Of a stretch of DNA of 64,000 nucleotides, positions 36,175 through 44,580 are shown in pieces. The stretch spans positions 186,001 to 250,000 of the forward strand of contig NZ_CP012040.1 in the NCBI RefSeq assembly GCF_001050135.1, given 5' to 3'. The notes beneath the pieces are model-generated. The model saw only the letters and a program-made list of their open reading frames with translations. It had not been told where the DNA came from and made no database searches. Every line of letters starts with the position of its first letter. The first letter of the stretch is position 1. The position numbers were made by a program, and so were the translations under genes. Origin of the DNA: Cyclobacterium amurskyense. GTDB taxonomy: Bacteria > Bacteroidota > Bacteroidia > Cytophagales > Cyclobacteriaceae.

Positions 36175-36932
36175 AAAATTGGGTATTAATAGGAGCACTT
36201 GCATTGATCCATTTCTCCACTTTTGGTCAAGAAAATGCCATGAGAAAAATAGATGGGGGGTCTTACCTCCCACTCTATGGCAACTCAAGTGAAGAAGTTA
36301 ATGTAAGTGCTTTTTATATAGACCCACTACCGGTAACCCATGAAGCGTATTTGCAATTCGTAAAAGAATACCCTGAATGGAGAAAATCTCAGGTAAAGGG
36401 ATTATTTGCAGACAAAAGATACCTAGAAGTTTGGGAAGGAGACCTTAGCTATCCTTCAGCATTCAAGAACAGCCCAGTCGTTCAGGTTTCTTGGTTTGCG
36501 GCAAAGGCTTATTGTGCATGTCAGGGCAAACGTCTTCCTACAGTAGATGAATGGGAATATCTGGCCATGGCCAATGAAGTGAAAGAAGATGCCAGAGAAG
36601 ATAGCCTCTATAATTTAGCGATTCTGAGAAGCTATGAAACACCAAAAACCTACTTACTAAAAGTAGGCAGCAAACCAAGTAATATTTATGGTGTCTACGA
36701 CTTACATGGTTTGGTTTGGGAGTGGACCTTGGATTTTAATTCAATCATCATCACAGGAGAATCCAGAAATAATGGAAACACTGACCAAGGCTTATTTTGT
36801 GCAAGTGGGGCATTAGGTGCCAACGATTTGATGAACTATGCCGCCTTTATGCGTTACGCTATGCGCTCTAGTTTAAAGGCCAGGTACAGTATGACAAACC
36901 TTGGTTTTAGATGTGCAAAAGACATCCAATAA
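36171..36932 (+). CDS. nirV: NirV-like protein of the formylglycine-generating-enzyme fold
   Basis: A 253-residue exported protein with a short signal peptide (ends near STFGQ) and an FGE-sulfatase domain: MRKIDGGSYLPLYG, DPLPVTHEAYLQFV, VVQVSWFAAKAYCACQGKRLPTVDEWEY, GVYDLHGLVWEWTLDF and TNLGFRCAKD. Only Cys210 occupies the active-site region, and the partner Cys that FGE needs for copper and formylglycine formation is missing. Genes of this type directly downstream of nirK are called nirV. The 4-nt overlap with nirK supports a role in nitrite reductase maturation or function, which is not defined. Confidence 0.85.
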   Translation: MKNWVLIGALALIHFSTFGQENAMRKIDGGSYLPLYGNSSEEVNVSAFYIDPLPVTHEAYLQFVKEYPEWRKSQVKGLFADKRYLEVWEGDLSYPSAFKNSPVVQVSWFAAKAYCACQGKRLPTVDEWEYLAMANEVKEDAREDSLYNLAILRSYETPKTYLLKVGSKPSNIYGVYDLHGLVWEWTLDFNSIIITGESRNNGNTDQGLFCASGALGANDLMNYAAFMRYAMRSSLKARYSMTNLGFRCAKDIQ

Positions 36933-36972
36933 TAAAATTAATGCAGGGTAATCTGCCATAAATGAAACGATC

Positions 36973-37572
36973 ATGAAGACAGCAATCACAATAATGTTGA
37001 CACTTGTTGTACTCCTTCAAGGGTGCAAAGAACAAACAACTTCAACCTCAATCACTCCAGAAGAAGTCAAGGAATTGAATGAAATGTCCATTTATAATTT
37101 ACCCAGCAATTGGAACACTCAGAATGGTAATCAGATTTCATTTATTGACCTAAAAGGGCAACCTTTGGTTGTAGTAATGATCTACACATCATGCCAAACT
37201 GCTTGTCCAAGATTGGTCGCTGATATGCGGTTTATTGAAGAAAAAGTGGGAACCAAGGCAGGGACCCAACCTCGCTATGTACTGGTAAGTATTGACCCTT
37301 TGGTTGATACGCCTGAAAGGCTCAAGAAATTTGCAGCTGAAAACGAGATGAATGCCGATCAATGGCTATTTCTTCAAGGTACCGAAGACAGCGTAAGAGA
37401 TTTTGCCAATATCCTATCGGTGAAATACAAAAAAATAAACCCCATGGATTTTTCTCACTCTAATATTATAAGTGTATTTGACAAAGAGGGGGTTCTGCAA
37501 TACCAAAAAGAAGGGCTGGGATTAGAAAATGATGAGATTGTAAACCAAATTCTTGAGATTAGTAAAATATAA
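36973..37572 (+). CDS. SCO1/SenC/PrrC family copper chaperone lipoprotein
   Basis: A 199-residue thioredoxin-fold lipoprotein (lipobox LLQGC at 18) carrying the SCO copper site: Cys74 and Cys78 in TSCQTACPRL and His162 in DFSHSN. SCO proteins deliver copper to cupredoxin or CuA centres or act as redox proteins. As third gene after nirK-nirV, with a terminator behind it, it most likely helps load NirK copper. Length and motif spacing are normal. Confidence 0.92.
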   Translation: MKTAITIMLTLVVLLQGCKEQTTSTSITPEEVKELNEMSIYNLPSNWNTQNGNQISFIDLKGQPLVVVMIYTSCQTACPRLVADMRFIEEKVGTKAGTQPRYVLVSIDPLVDTPERLKKFAAENEMNADQWLFLQGTEDSVRDFANILSVKYKKINPMDFSHSNIISVFDKEGVLQYQKEGLGLENDEIVNQILEISKI

Positions 37573-37660
37573 ATCTCAGGTTTATTTTGTCTTATTTCCA
37601 CTCCTTATTTATAAAAACCCTGAGATTGCGAAAATTAGCAAGCAAATCAAATCTATTGCT

Positions 37661-37707
37661 AAAGCCTCTTTAAAAACAGTAAATTTGGCTGTTATTGAAG
37701 AGGCTTT
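37661..37707. terminator. Bidirectional hairpin terminator between sco and globin genes
   Basis: AAAGCCTCTT (37661-37670) pairs perfectly with AAGAGGCTTT (37698-37707), with an inner ACAG/CTGT stem. On the plus strand it ends in TTTTGT. It separates the convergent nirK-nirV-sco and hemerythrin-Rrf2-globin operons. Confidence 0.75.
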
Positions 37708-37764
37708 TGTAAAAATCCCTTAATAAAGAATGATCCTTTTAAACAACAGTCCCCTGTTCTATTT

Positions 37765-38166
37765 TTAACCTAAGGGGCTTATATTATTATCACGGTAATA
37801 ATCAATTTTTATCTGAAACATTTCAGCCATTTTGGCTGCTCGCCATAGGGCCTCAGTTGCCTTTTCGCCAAAAAAATTTTCCCTAAGTGTTTCTTGAAAT
37901 AATAATAGCCACCGTTCAAAATGCTTTTTATCTATAGGTAGCTTTGCGTGTGGAGGAAACGGACTACCGTAATAAGTGTGTTCCGCTAATAAAACAGTCT
38001 GCCAGAAGGTGTACATTTTTTGAAGATGTTTGTCCCAGTGGCCTTTAATTCTATCTTCAAAAATTGGCCCTATCAAATTGTCTTCTTTTACTTTTCCATA
38101 AAAAAGATCGACTAATTTTATGATTTGATCCAATGAATCTAAATCTTCCTTTTCATTCTTAACCAT
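37765..38166 (-). CDS. Group III truncated hemoglobin
   Basis: A 133-residue globin of the trHb3 class, usually linked to NO or O2 handling. Landmarks: LVDLFYGKVKEDNLIGPIF (B-helix, with Phe-Tyr), a WDKHLQKMYTFWQTVLL stretch, and SPFPPHAKLPIDKKHFERWLLLF, where His73 is the likely proximal haem ligand and the HFERWL G-helix block follows. Last gene of the hemerythrin-Rrf2-globin operon, 15 nt after the regulator. Confidence 0.93.
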   Translation of the reverse strand: MVKNEKEDLDSLDQIIKLVDLFYGKVKEDNLIGPIFEDRIKGHWDKHLQKMYTFWQTVLLAEHTYYGSPFPPHAKLPIDKKHFERWLLLFQETLRENFFGEKATEALWRAAKMAEMFQIKIDYYRDNNISPLG

Positions 38167-38181
38167 ACAAACCTATTAATT

Positions 38182-38622
38182 TTAACCCAGCAATGAGACC
38201 AAGGTAGCCTTACCTGAAGACACCTCCTCCGCAAGTTTTTTTATGGTTTTATCAGAAAGCAATTTAGCTAAATTTTCTCTAATTTTTTTATATTCATCAT
38301 GTATAGGGCAAGGGTGAATTTCTGAACAATGTTTTAATCCTAACCCACAACCCTTGAACAATTTATCTCCATCTATGGCCTTCACAAGATCCAAAAGCCT
38401 CATATTTTCTTGGTCTTCATTAATATAAAAGCCCCCATTTGGCCCTTTAGTAGAACTTACTAAATCTTGTTTGGCTAGAGATTGTAAAATTTTCGCAGTA
38501 AAAAATTCAGGAGCATCGATCTCTTTACAGATATCCTTTACGCCTAATTTTATACCTTTGGTATTTTGAGACCAAAGGTAAATCACTGCTCTAATTCCAT
38601 ATTCGCAAGCTTTAGAAAACAT
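38182..38622 (-). CDS. Rrf2 family NO-responsive regulator (NsrR-like)
   Basis: A 146-residue winged-helix regulator. The helix-turn-helix lies in VKDICKEIDAPEFFTAKILQSLAKQDLVSSTKGPNGGF. Cys92, Cys99 and Cys105 (CGLGLKHCSEIHPC) can hold an iron-sulfur cluster as in NsrR and IscR. Flanking hemerythrin and globin genes point to NO sensing. A palindrome AAAGA-N8-TCTTT upstream of this operon recurs before norC and is a candidate binding site. Spacing to hemerythrin is 10 nt. Confidence 0.9.
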   Translation of the reverse strand: MFSKACEYGIRAVIYLWSQNTKGIKLGVKDICKEIDAPEFFTAKILQSLAKQDLVSSTKGPNGGFYINEDQENMRLLDLVKAIDGDKLFKGCGLGLKHCSEIHPCPIHDEYKKIRENLAKLLSDKTIKKLAEEVSSGKATLVSLLG

Positions 38623-38632
38623 AATCTTTACT

Positions 38633-39115
38633 TTATTTAATCCAAAATTTATCTTCCCACTCTTCAGTAATGGGATTGTGGATTGCCGCTACCTTCTCCT
38701 CCATTTTCTCAAGTTCTTTGCTTTGTAATTCGACTTGCAAATATTGGAAAAGCTTCCTTTCTTCAAAACGAATATGTGCTTCTACAAGCAAACAAAGTTC
38801 CGTCAATTGCGCTGACAATTCATCCTCTTTGAGAACATCAAGTTTCTTAAATAACTTTCTGATCGCCTTGTGTTGTCCTTCTACCTCTTTTCTAAGTAAG
38901 TCATTCTTAGCCATAAATGAGAATATCACCTTTTCCTCCAAAGAGAAATGAGGCTCTAAATGGGTGGAGAAAAAATATTTTACATAATTATGTAATCTTT
39001 CAGGATCTATTCCCTTCTCTTGTCCCTGCCGTATCTTCCATACTAACAACAAGCCAAAATGATGATCTCTAGAAACAGGCACAAATGCCGGATGTCTCTT
39101 TAGCGGTTTTCCCAT
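38633..39115 (-). CDS. Hemerythrin HHE-domain protein
   Basis: A four-helix di-iron protein, 160 residues from the ATG at 39115 (MGKPLKRHPAFVPVSRDHH). An ATG at 39151 is possible but would leave a leader of only about 9 nt from the predicted start site. Ligand candidates are His in RDHHFGLLL, His/Glu in HLEPHFSLEEK, His in EGQHKAIRKL and His/Glu in EAHIRFEERK. Relatives bind O2 or NO or repair NO-damaged iron-sulfur clusters. First gene of an operon with an NsrR-like regulator and truncated globin. Confidence 0.9.
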   Translation of the reverse strand: MGKPLKRHPAFVPVSRDHHFGLLLVWKIRQGQEKGIDPERLHNYVKYFFSTHLEPHFSLEEKVIFSFMAKNDLLRKEVEGQHKAIRKLFKKLDVLKEDELSAQLTELCLLVEAHIRFEERKLFQYLQVELQSKELEKMEEKVAAIHNPITEEWEDKFWIK

Positions 39116-39166
39116 AACAGGCTTACTTTTTATAGGCGAATAAACGCCCAATATTTAAAAACTATT

Positions 39167-39212
39167 CAAAGATAAAGAGTATAGTAGCAAATAAAAAGAC
39201 ATTTTTATCTTT
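39167..39212 (-). promoter_or_regulatory. Promoter and candidate NsrR-like operator of the hemerythrin operon
   Basis: TATCTTTG (39174-39167, minus strand) fits the -7 motif. AAAGA-N8-TCTTT at 39195-39212 sits over the -35 to -52 region. The surrounding ~38 bp (AAATAAAAAGAC.TTTTTATC...) is nearly the same as the segment before norC at 52293-52330. Confidence 0.6.
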
Positions 39213-39738
39213 AATTACCAATATACCACAGAACCCATTACAGCCTGACCAATTCTATTATCACAAGGCGGGTAAGCGAAAAACCATAAATCAATCAAGT
39301 ATCAAGCACCTGAAAAACAAAGTTTTACATTAAAAACTTCAGTTACGACTTCAAATAACAGACATTTCTTACTTAAATTACAAATGGACTCGTCACCTCA
39401 TCCATGTAAAATAAACTCCAATGAAAAGTTTATCAAGCGCATACTTTCCCCCTTTTGAACAGCTAGGTTTCAGAGCTTAGAATATCTTAAGCCTTTTCCC
39501 TATTCAAGAAATCCTCTTAACTAAAAGAACCCAAATGGCTAATTTGGACATCAACTTCCTGAATTAATTAAATTGGGTGTCAAGCAAATTAAATTCAGAA
39601 TAGACAACAAATAAACCGCTTTGCTTTGCCTTTAAGTTCCTTTGTTTGGAAAATAACTCAACAATTATTGGCCCTAGGATTTAAATACCCATAAAGCAAT
39701 CCAACCACCATAAGTTGAAGAAATCACTTCCTAAACGA
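39213..39738. other. Intergenic spacer, no gene seen
   Basis: AT-rich sequence between the hemerythrin operon promoter and the end of the alpha/beta hydrolase gene. Short open frames have no coding character, and I see no tRNA, strong hairpin or repeat. Confidence 0.4.
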
Positions 39739-40740
39739 TCATTCTTTTAAGAAGCCAATCAGTGGACCAACAAACCCATTAAAATTTTCAATATGAGGCA
39801 TATGACCAATGCCTGGAAGTTCAACCAACTGAGCATCGGGAATCTTCTTTTGGGTAATTTTACCCAATTCGCCGTATAAACCCATGGTTTCCCTGACTTT
39901 ATCAGCTACCAAAGGTTTACCAAGTGCCGTTCTGTCTCTAGTACCAATGATCAATAGGGTAGGTGATGATATATGCTCAAACTCATAAACCACTGGCTGA
40001 GTAAAAATCATATCATAAGTAAGTGCCGCATTCCAGGCAATGATTTCGTAGGATGAATTAAGTGTCCATCCTGCCAGTAAGTTGACCCATTGGTCGTATT
40101 CTGGTTTCCACTGATTGTCATAATAACTTTCAAGCTGGTACTTTTTAATGCCTTCATAATTCTTTTTCAATTCATTTTGGTACCACCACTCAACAGGTTT
40201 ATAAGGAACCTTTAATTTCCAATCTTCAAGACCAATGGGGTTCTCTAAAATAAGTTTTTGAGTCGTCTCAGGGTACATCAGAGCAAATCGAGTGGCCAAC
40301 ATTCCTCCCATAGAATGCCCTAAAATAGCTGTTTCCTTTATATTTAATGAATCAAGTAAAGCTTTTGTGTTTAGTGCAAGTTGTTGGAAAGTATAATGAA
40401 AATAAGCTGGTTTTGAGGATTTCCCAAAGCCTATCTGATCAGGAACAATCACACGATAGCCTTCCTTTGTCAATGCTTCGATGGTGCTTTCCCAGTAAGC
40501 TCCATTGAAATTTTTGCCGTGTAATAAAACAATATTTTTCCCATTATAATGATCTGGCTTCACATCCATATAAGCCATCTTCAAATCTTGTTCTTGAATG
40601 TTCAATGGCAAGTAGGAAACCGCATAGGGATATTGATAATTTGAAAGTTCAATGTCTAACCATTGCAAGTTGTTGTCTTGAGCGGATGTGAAATGGTAAC
40701 TACTCAAAAACAGGATTATAATGAATATTCTTTTTGTCAT
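39739..40740 (-). CDS. Secreted alpha/beta hydrolase
   Basis: A 333-residue exported hydrolase (signal peptide ends SSYHFTSAQD). Alpha/beta fold landmarks: oxyanion HGKNFNGAYW, nucleophile elbow GHSMGG with Ser143, acid likely Asp in IGTRDRTALG, and His in GIGHMPHIE. The mid segment with Trp-rich helices is the cap. The substrate, probably an ester or C-C bond in a small molecule, is unknown. It stands alone with long spacers on both sides. Confidence 0.9.
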   Translation of the reverse strand: MTKRIFIIILFLSSYHFTSAQDNNLQWLDIELSNYQYPYAVSYLPLNIQEQDLKMAYMDVKPDHYNGKNIVLLHGKNFNGAYWESTIEALTKEGYRVIVPDQIGFGKSSKPAYFHYTFQQLALNTKALLDSLNIKETAILGHSMGGMLATRFALMYPETTQKLILENPIGLEDWKLKVPYKPVEWWYQNELKKNYEGIKKYQLESYYDNQWKPEYDQWVNLLAGWTLNSSYEIIAWNAALTYDMIFTQPVVYEFEHISSPTLLIIGTRDRTALGKPLVADKVRETMGLYGELGKITQKKIPDAQLVELPGIGHMPHIENFNGFVGPLIGFLKE

Positions 40741-41063
40741 TTTACGTTTTTTAAGTTTCTCAATGCTGGATTAAGATCAGTAGGCAATAGCAATGCACTG
40801 ACATCTTCTCTCTATTAAGGGTTTATTCATTGAGGCTTTTACTACACAAGCTAATCCAAGCCAATTGCTGTTTGCTAAAACACATCTTACGGGAAGGCCC
40901 TAGAAATGTTGTTTACTTAATTTTTAAACGACTCTTTTCAGTTAAAGAAAGGTTCTTAAAAAGTTAGATGATTTATAAAGGGGAAATGGGAGAAAAACTT
41001 GCGATCCACAAGGATTTGAATGAAACTAAAAACGCCCATTTTATTAAAAGGTTGAAATTTTAC
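40741..41063. other. Intergenic spacer, no gene seen
   Basis: Spacer between the hydrolase start and the HAD gene end. A short open frame starting at 40968 runs into the opposite-strand HAD gene and shows no protein-like features. No hairpin or repeat was noticed. Confidence 0.4.
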
Positions 41064-41705
41064 TTAAAATTCCATCCTATCACTTTCAAAGCTGTCTATA
41101 TGAAAGTCTGCTATTTGAAAATCTTTGGTTTTGCTTCCATTTGTAAAAGCAATAACCTTCATTCCTGCATTTTTCGCAGCCAGCATCCCTGAATAGGAAT
41201 CTTCTATTACTATGCACTCCTCCGGATTAGCACCTAACTTTTCAGCCGCGCTGAAATAAATTGCAGGATCTGGCTTACCTTTTATTTCTGAGTCTGCGGA
41301 TAGGGCTACATCAAATAAATGCAAAGCATCCAATTTTTTTAATACTACAGGGATAATCCTTTGAGGTGAATTTGTTGCCAAACCAATCTTATACTTTTTT
41401 TCTTTAAGCTTTTCGATAAAGGATTTCACACCATCAATCAGACAATCTTCAGACTCAATTAACGCAATAACCCTTGACACAACAAGCTGTTCTACTACTT
41501 CTAAAGCGACATTTCCCCAAGGAAATCTCTCGTACCAAAACTGGGTAACCTCTAAAGTGGTCATGGATTTTGTTAGGTCTGCTTGTTCATCAGTTACCTC
41601 AACACCCAAAGAAGTAAACACTTCATATTCTGCCTGCTTCCAATACCCCTCTGAATCGACTAAAACGCCATCCATATCAAAAATAAAAGCTTTACTAATG
41701 GTCAT
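41064..41705 (-). CDS. HAD-superfamily sugar phosphatase (HxpB/YniC-like)
   Basis: A 213-residue phosphatase. Motif I is FDMDGVLVDSE (nucleophile Asp10, Asp12), motif II is GLATNSPQRI, motif III Lys lies in KGKPDPAIY, and motif IV is CIVIEDSYSGMLAAKNAGM. The helical cap (class I) spans about 17-90. Sequence resembles beta-phosphoglucomutase-like hexitol or 2-deoxyglucose-6-phosphate phosphatases. Single gene with no clear pathway context. Confidence 0.93.
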   Translation of the reverse strand: MTISKAFIFDMDGVLVDSEGYWKQAEYEVFTSLGVEVTDEQADLTKSMTTLEVTQFWYERFPWGNVALEVVEQLVVSRVIALIESEDCLIDGVKSFIEKLKEKKYKIGLATNSPQRIIPVVLKKLDALHLFDVALSADSEIKGKPDPAIYFSAAEKLGANPEECIVIEDSYSGMLAAKNAGMKVIAFTNGSKTKDFQIADFHIDSFESDRMEF

Positions 41706-41785
41706 ATTAAACTAAATCACACCTTTTTACTTATCCTATCAAAGAAGTTAAATATGTTTTTTATACCCTACCAGTTAGCTACCCA

Positions 41786-42211
41786 TTATAAATAGGTAAA
41801 TGTTCTGGCAGTTGAAGTCCCCACATTTCCACTGGAATCAATCACAGTAAACAATACCGTATAAACTCCTGTTTCCTCAGCGGTAAAACTTTCCGAAAAT
41901 GTAAATTCCAATTTATTATCAGACAGATTTTCAAGGACCTTATTCAATACAATATCTCCAATATTAATTGAAACAGTAACCTGAATAGACTTTACCTTTA
42001 CATCATCAATCCCTTTGGCTTCAAGTAGCACAGGTTCCCCTTCAGGCCAGGCACCTCCCCACTCGGCAACGTATGTCTGATCTATTGCAGGACTTATAAT
42101 GGCAATGACCGGATTGTTATTGTCCAATTTCCCATCTTCCTCTGTAATGCATCCAAAACAGGATAACCCGATAAATAACCAAAGACATAAAAATGCTTTC
42201 TCTGAATTCAT
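41786..42211 (-). CDS. Small lipoprotein with Ig-like fold
   Basis: A 141-residue lipoprotein (lipobox SCFGC at 21). After a short Asp/Asn-rich linker one beta-sandwich domain follows (NPVIAIISPAIDQTYVAEWGGAW...LEAKGIDDVKVKSIQVTVSI...ETGVYTVLFTVIDSSGNVGTSTARTFTY). It resembles DUF4625-like or cadherin-like Ig domains of Bacteroidota surface lipoproteins. No enzymatic motif. Confidence 0.75.
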   Translation of the reverse strand: MNSEKAFLCLWLFIGLSCFGCITEEDGKLDNNNPVIAIISPAIDQTYVAEWGGAWPEGEPVLLEAKGIDDVKVKSIQVTVSINIGDIVLNKVLENLSDNKLEFTFSESFTAEETGVYTVLFTVIDSSGNVGTSTARTFTYL

Positions 42212-42592
42212 TGAATATATTTTTATTGGAGTATTTGATAAAAAAGTTCTTTTTTGTTTAAAGGTAAATTGGTTTTATGGCATTTCCCTCTATAATTAGC
42301 CCCTCACAGTAAACAAAAGTTTTTTTAACCAATTAATCTGTAATAAACTCAGGCAAATATAAACTCAAAAAATCACATGAAATAGTTAATTTCAAACTCT
42401 TCATCAAATCTAGTTTAAACAATAAATTTTTATCGAATTTCAAGTGCGCTTGCAATGGGATTACTACAGGACTGATGGAATTTTTTTTAGGCTATATACC
42501 TCTTTCATTCGCTTTCCTACAAAGTACATCTACCCTTTTTTCTCCCCCCGGTCGTTAACTCCAGCATTCACATCAGGATTAAAATCAAAAAA
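42212..42592. other. Intergenic spacer, no gene seen
   Basis: AT-rich spacer upstream of the small lipoprotein gene, up to the terminator at 42593. No coding features are apparent. Confidence 0.4.
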
Positions 42593-42627
42593 GCCCTTTT
42601 CCGATTATTTAAAATCTAAAAAAGGGC
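42593..42627 (-). terminator. Rho-independent terminator of the 42663-44426 gene
   Basis: GCCCTTTT and AAAAGGGC arms (42593-42600 and 42620-42627) enclose a 19-nt loop. On the minus strand the hairpin is followed by TTTTTTGATTTT. It lies 36 nt past the stop of the 587-residue protein. Confidence 0.8.
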
Positions 42628-42662
42628 AATAGTGTAAAAAATAGAGAATTGATTAAAAAACG

Positions 42663-44426
42663 TTATACAAGCTGCAATTTTAACTTCATTTCAGCCAATT
42701 GAGCTTTTACCCTTTCTAAAACCAAAGCATTGTCCATGGACCAAGAAGATTTCATATCCTGGTAATAGGCAATCCCTTCAGATAAATTTTTCTTGAACTT
42801 ATTGATATACACTTCCATTTTCTTCCCATTTTCAGGCAAGGCATTTTCAATATCTGTTCTGAGGTGTTGCAAGTAGAGTTGCAATTCCTTCACAAACACA
42901 TGCGGACGTTCCGGATCTAAAGTTAGGTTCACCTTTCCGTAAATATGGTCTACCATTTCTTTTAAGCTAAAAGAGCCTTTGAAATAAGCCAAATTTGGGC
43001 CAGGACAAATGGTTACAGCTTTAAGGTTCCTTCGGGGTGTTTCTCCTGCGCTCAATAATGCAGGAGCACCTAAACCCTCACAAAGGCAATCCTTTTCTAA
43101 TACTTCTGTCAAAGCCTCTTCAGAAATCTCGCCTGCTTCCCTTTGTTTGACTTTCAAATTTTGGTATTGTCGTGATGCCGTACAAATTGGCTTGTCTGTA
43201 AACTCAACATTTGAAGAAAGAAGCTTTTTATAGCATGGGCTTCCAGGCTTTCCTTTTGCAATTCTTTCCTTTCGCTGAGCTTCTGCAGTGCTTGTTCTCA
43301 GGTTATTGAATGGCACGCCCAAAGGAGAAGCCCTACTCAAATAGAAATCTGATTTTTTGGCTTTCAGAAGTTTGTCAAAGGTCTCTTCATCTACACTTGT
43401 GGCCTCAGGAACCAAAAGGAAAGGACTGCCCCAACCGGTGCCATCCAATTCGTATTTTTCTAACAACATGCGGTTTTCATCCGAACTACCGATACCACCC
43501 TGGTAAGTGATTTTGGGTTTGATATTATATGGCAATAATGGTTGATTCTTTTTACTCAAAGCATCCTGACAGATCGTCAATATTTCTTCTTTAAGACCTT
43601 CTCTATTATTTTTAAAACTATCTAGTATAGGCCCCGCAAGAAATCCATCTGTAGCAAAAGCATGACCTCCACAGTTCAAGCCGGACTCTATTCGGTATTC
43701 ATCCACCCACAATCCTTTCTTTGCTAGAAACTTTCCTTGAATCAAAGCAGATCGGTAATCCGAAACTTTTAAAATAATCGGTTTTTTTATGAGACCATTT
43801 TCATCAGGAAAAAAATCTTTGAACTTCTCTGCATAGCCATAAAGGGCTGGATTCATGCCTGCAGAAAAAACCACTCCACCTCTCACATTACTCTCTGCAA
43901 AGCCTTTTAAAGCAAGCAAAGCATCTGAATACTCTCTAGGTAATACGTTTCCCTCTTTATCGTAATTGAGCTTGTCCACCTTGGTCATTATATTGACATC
44001 AATACTACCTGGGACAATTGCCTCCCTTAATGCTTCTTGGAGGTCAAGTTTTTCTTTACCTGTAGCAAGCTGCATATTTAAATACAGAGCGCTTAAAGGA
44101 TGATCAAAGGGCAATAAATCAAAGTACTTGTCTATCTCCTGCCCTTCTCCAAAGTTTTGATTTTTTAATTCTTCAACTTGAGCATCAACAGTACTTTGTA
44201 AAAAATTAAGGTAAGCCTTGATTCGTTTTGCTCTGGAATCATCAACTTTTTCATTTATTGGCTCAAATTCCTCCGTATTGGTATAATGACTACGCATGTC
44301 TTCCAACAGCTGGTCATCCATAATGGACACTACAGATGAGATGCCAAAACGTGCGACTTTAAGTGGGGTATCTACTGTAAAACCCAAACCCATTACAGGG
44401 ATATGGAAATTATGAATTAGGGACAT
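42663..44426 (-). CDS. Unrecognised 587-residue protein, possible FMN TIM-barrel with Cys motifs
   Basis: A large cytoplasmic protein without signal peptide. The start (IPVMGLGFTVDTPLKVARFGISSVVSIMDD) and ITYQGGIGSSDENRMLLEKY plus GTGWGSPFLLVPEATSVD resemble the phosphate-binding and closing strands of nitronate-monooxygenase/PfaD-type FMN barrels. SGLNCGGHAFATDGFLAG has the same flavour. Seven Cys occur (252, 286, 398, 415, 447, 449, 474), with DCLCEGLG near the C-terminus, so an iron-sulfur site is possible. The C-terminal ~100 residues are helical. Transcribed alone with its own terminator. Function unknown; the flavin assignment is inference. Confidence 0.6.
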   Translation of the reverse strand: MSLIHNFHIPVMGLGFTVDTPLKVARFGISSVVSIMDDQLLEDMRSHYTNTEEFEPINEKVDDSRAKRIKAYLNFLQSTVDAQVEELKNQNFGEGQEIDKYFDLLPFDHPLSALYLNMQLATGKEKLDLQEALREAIVPGSIDVNIMTKVDKLNYDKEGNVLPREYSDALLALKGFAESNVRGGVVFSAGMNPALYGYAEKFKDFFPDENGLIKKPIILKVSDYRSALIQGKFLAKKGLWVDEYRIESGLNCGGHAFATDGFLAGPILDSFKNNREGLKEEILTICQDALSKKNQPLLPYNIKPKITYQGGIGSSDENRMLLEKYELDGTGWGSPFLLVPEATSVDEETFDKLLKAKKSDFYLSRASPLGVPFNNLRTSTAEAQRKERIAKGKPGSPCYKKLLSSNVEFTDKPICTASRQYQNLKVKQREAGEISEEALTEVLEKDCLCEGLGAPALLSAGETPRRNLKAVTICPGPNLAYFKGSFSLKEMVDHIYGKVNLTLDPERPHVFVKELQLYLQHLRTDIENALPENGKKMEVYINKFKKNLSEGIAYYQDMKSSWSMDNALVLERVKAQLAEMKLKLQLV

Positions 44427-44580
44427 ATTGGTAATTTTTAATTTATTTCCAGACTTGAAAAATCCTTAGATCAATTACAAAATTAACCAGATACCTGCCC
44501 AAAAAGACTTAATTTTCTCAGCCTATTAACTGACTTTAATCAGGTATTGTAATATAAAAACATTCTCGAGTAGATAATGA

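Noticed and set aside
36171..36932. FGE-like gene considered as the maturase of the sulfatase at 6948
   Set aside because: The second active-site Cys is missing and the gene is coupled to nirK, so NirV fits better.
40968..41192. A 74-codon open frame
   Set aside because: It runs into the opposite-strand HAD phosphatase gene, so the overlap is a shadow.
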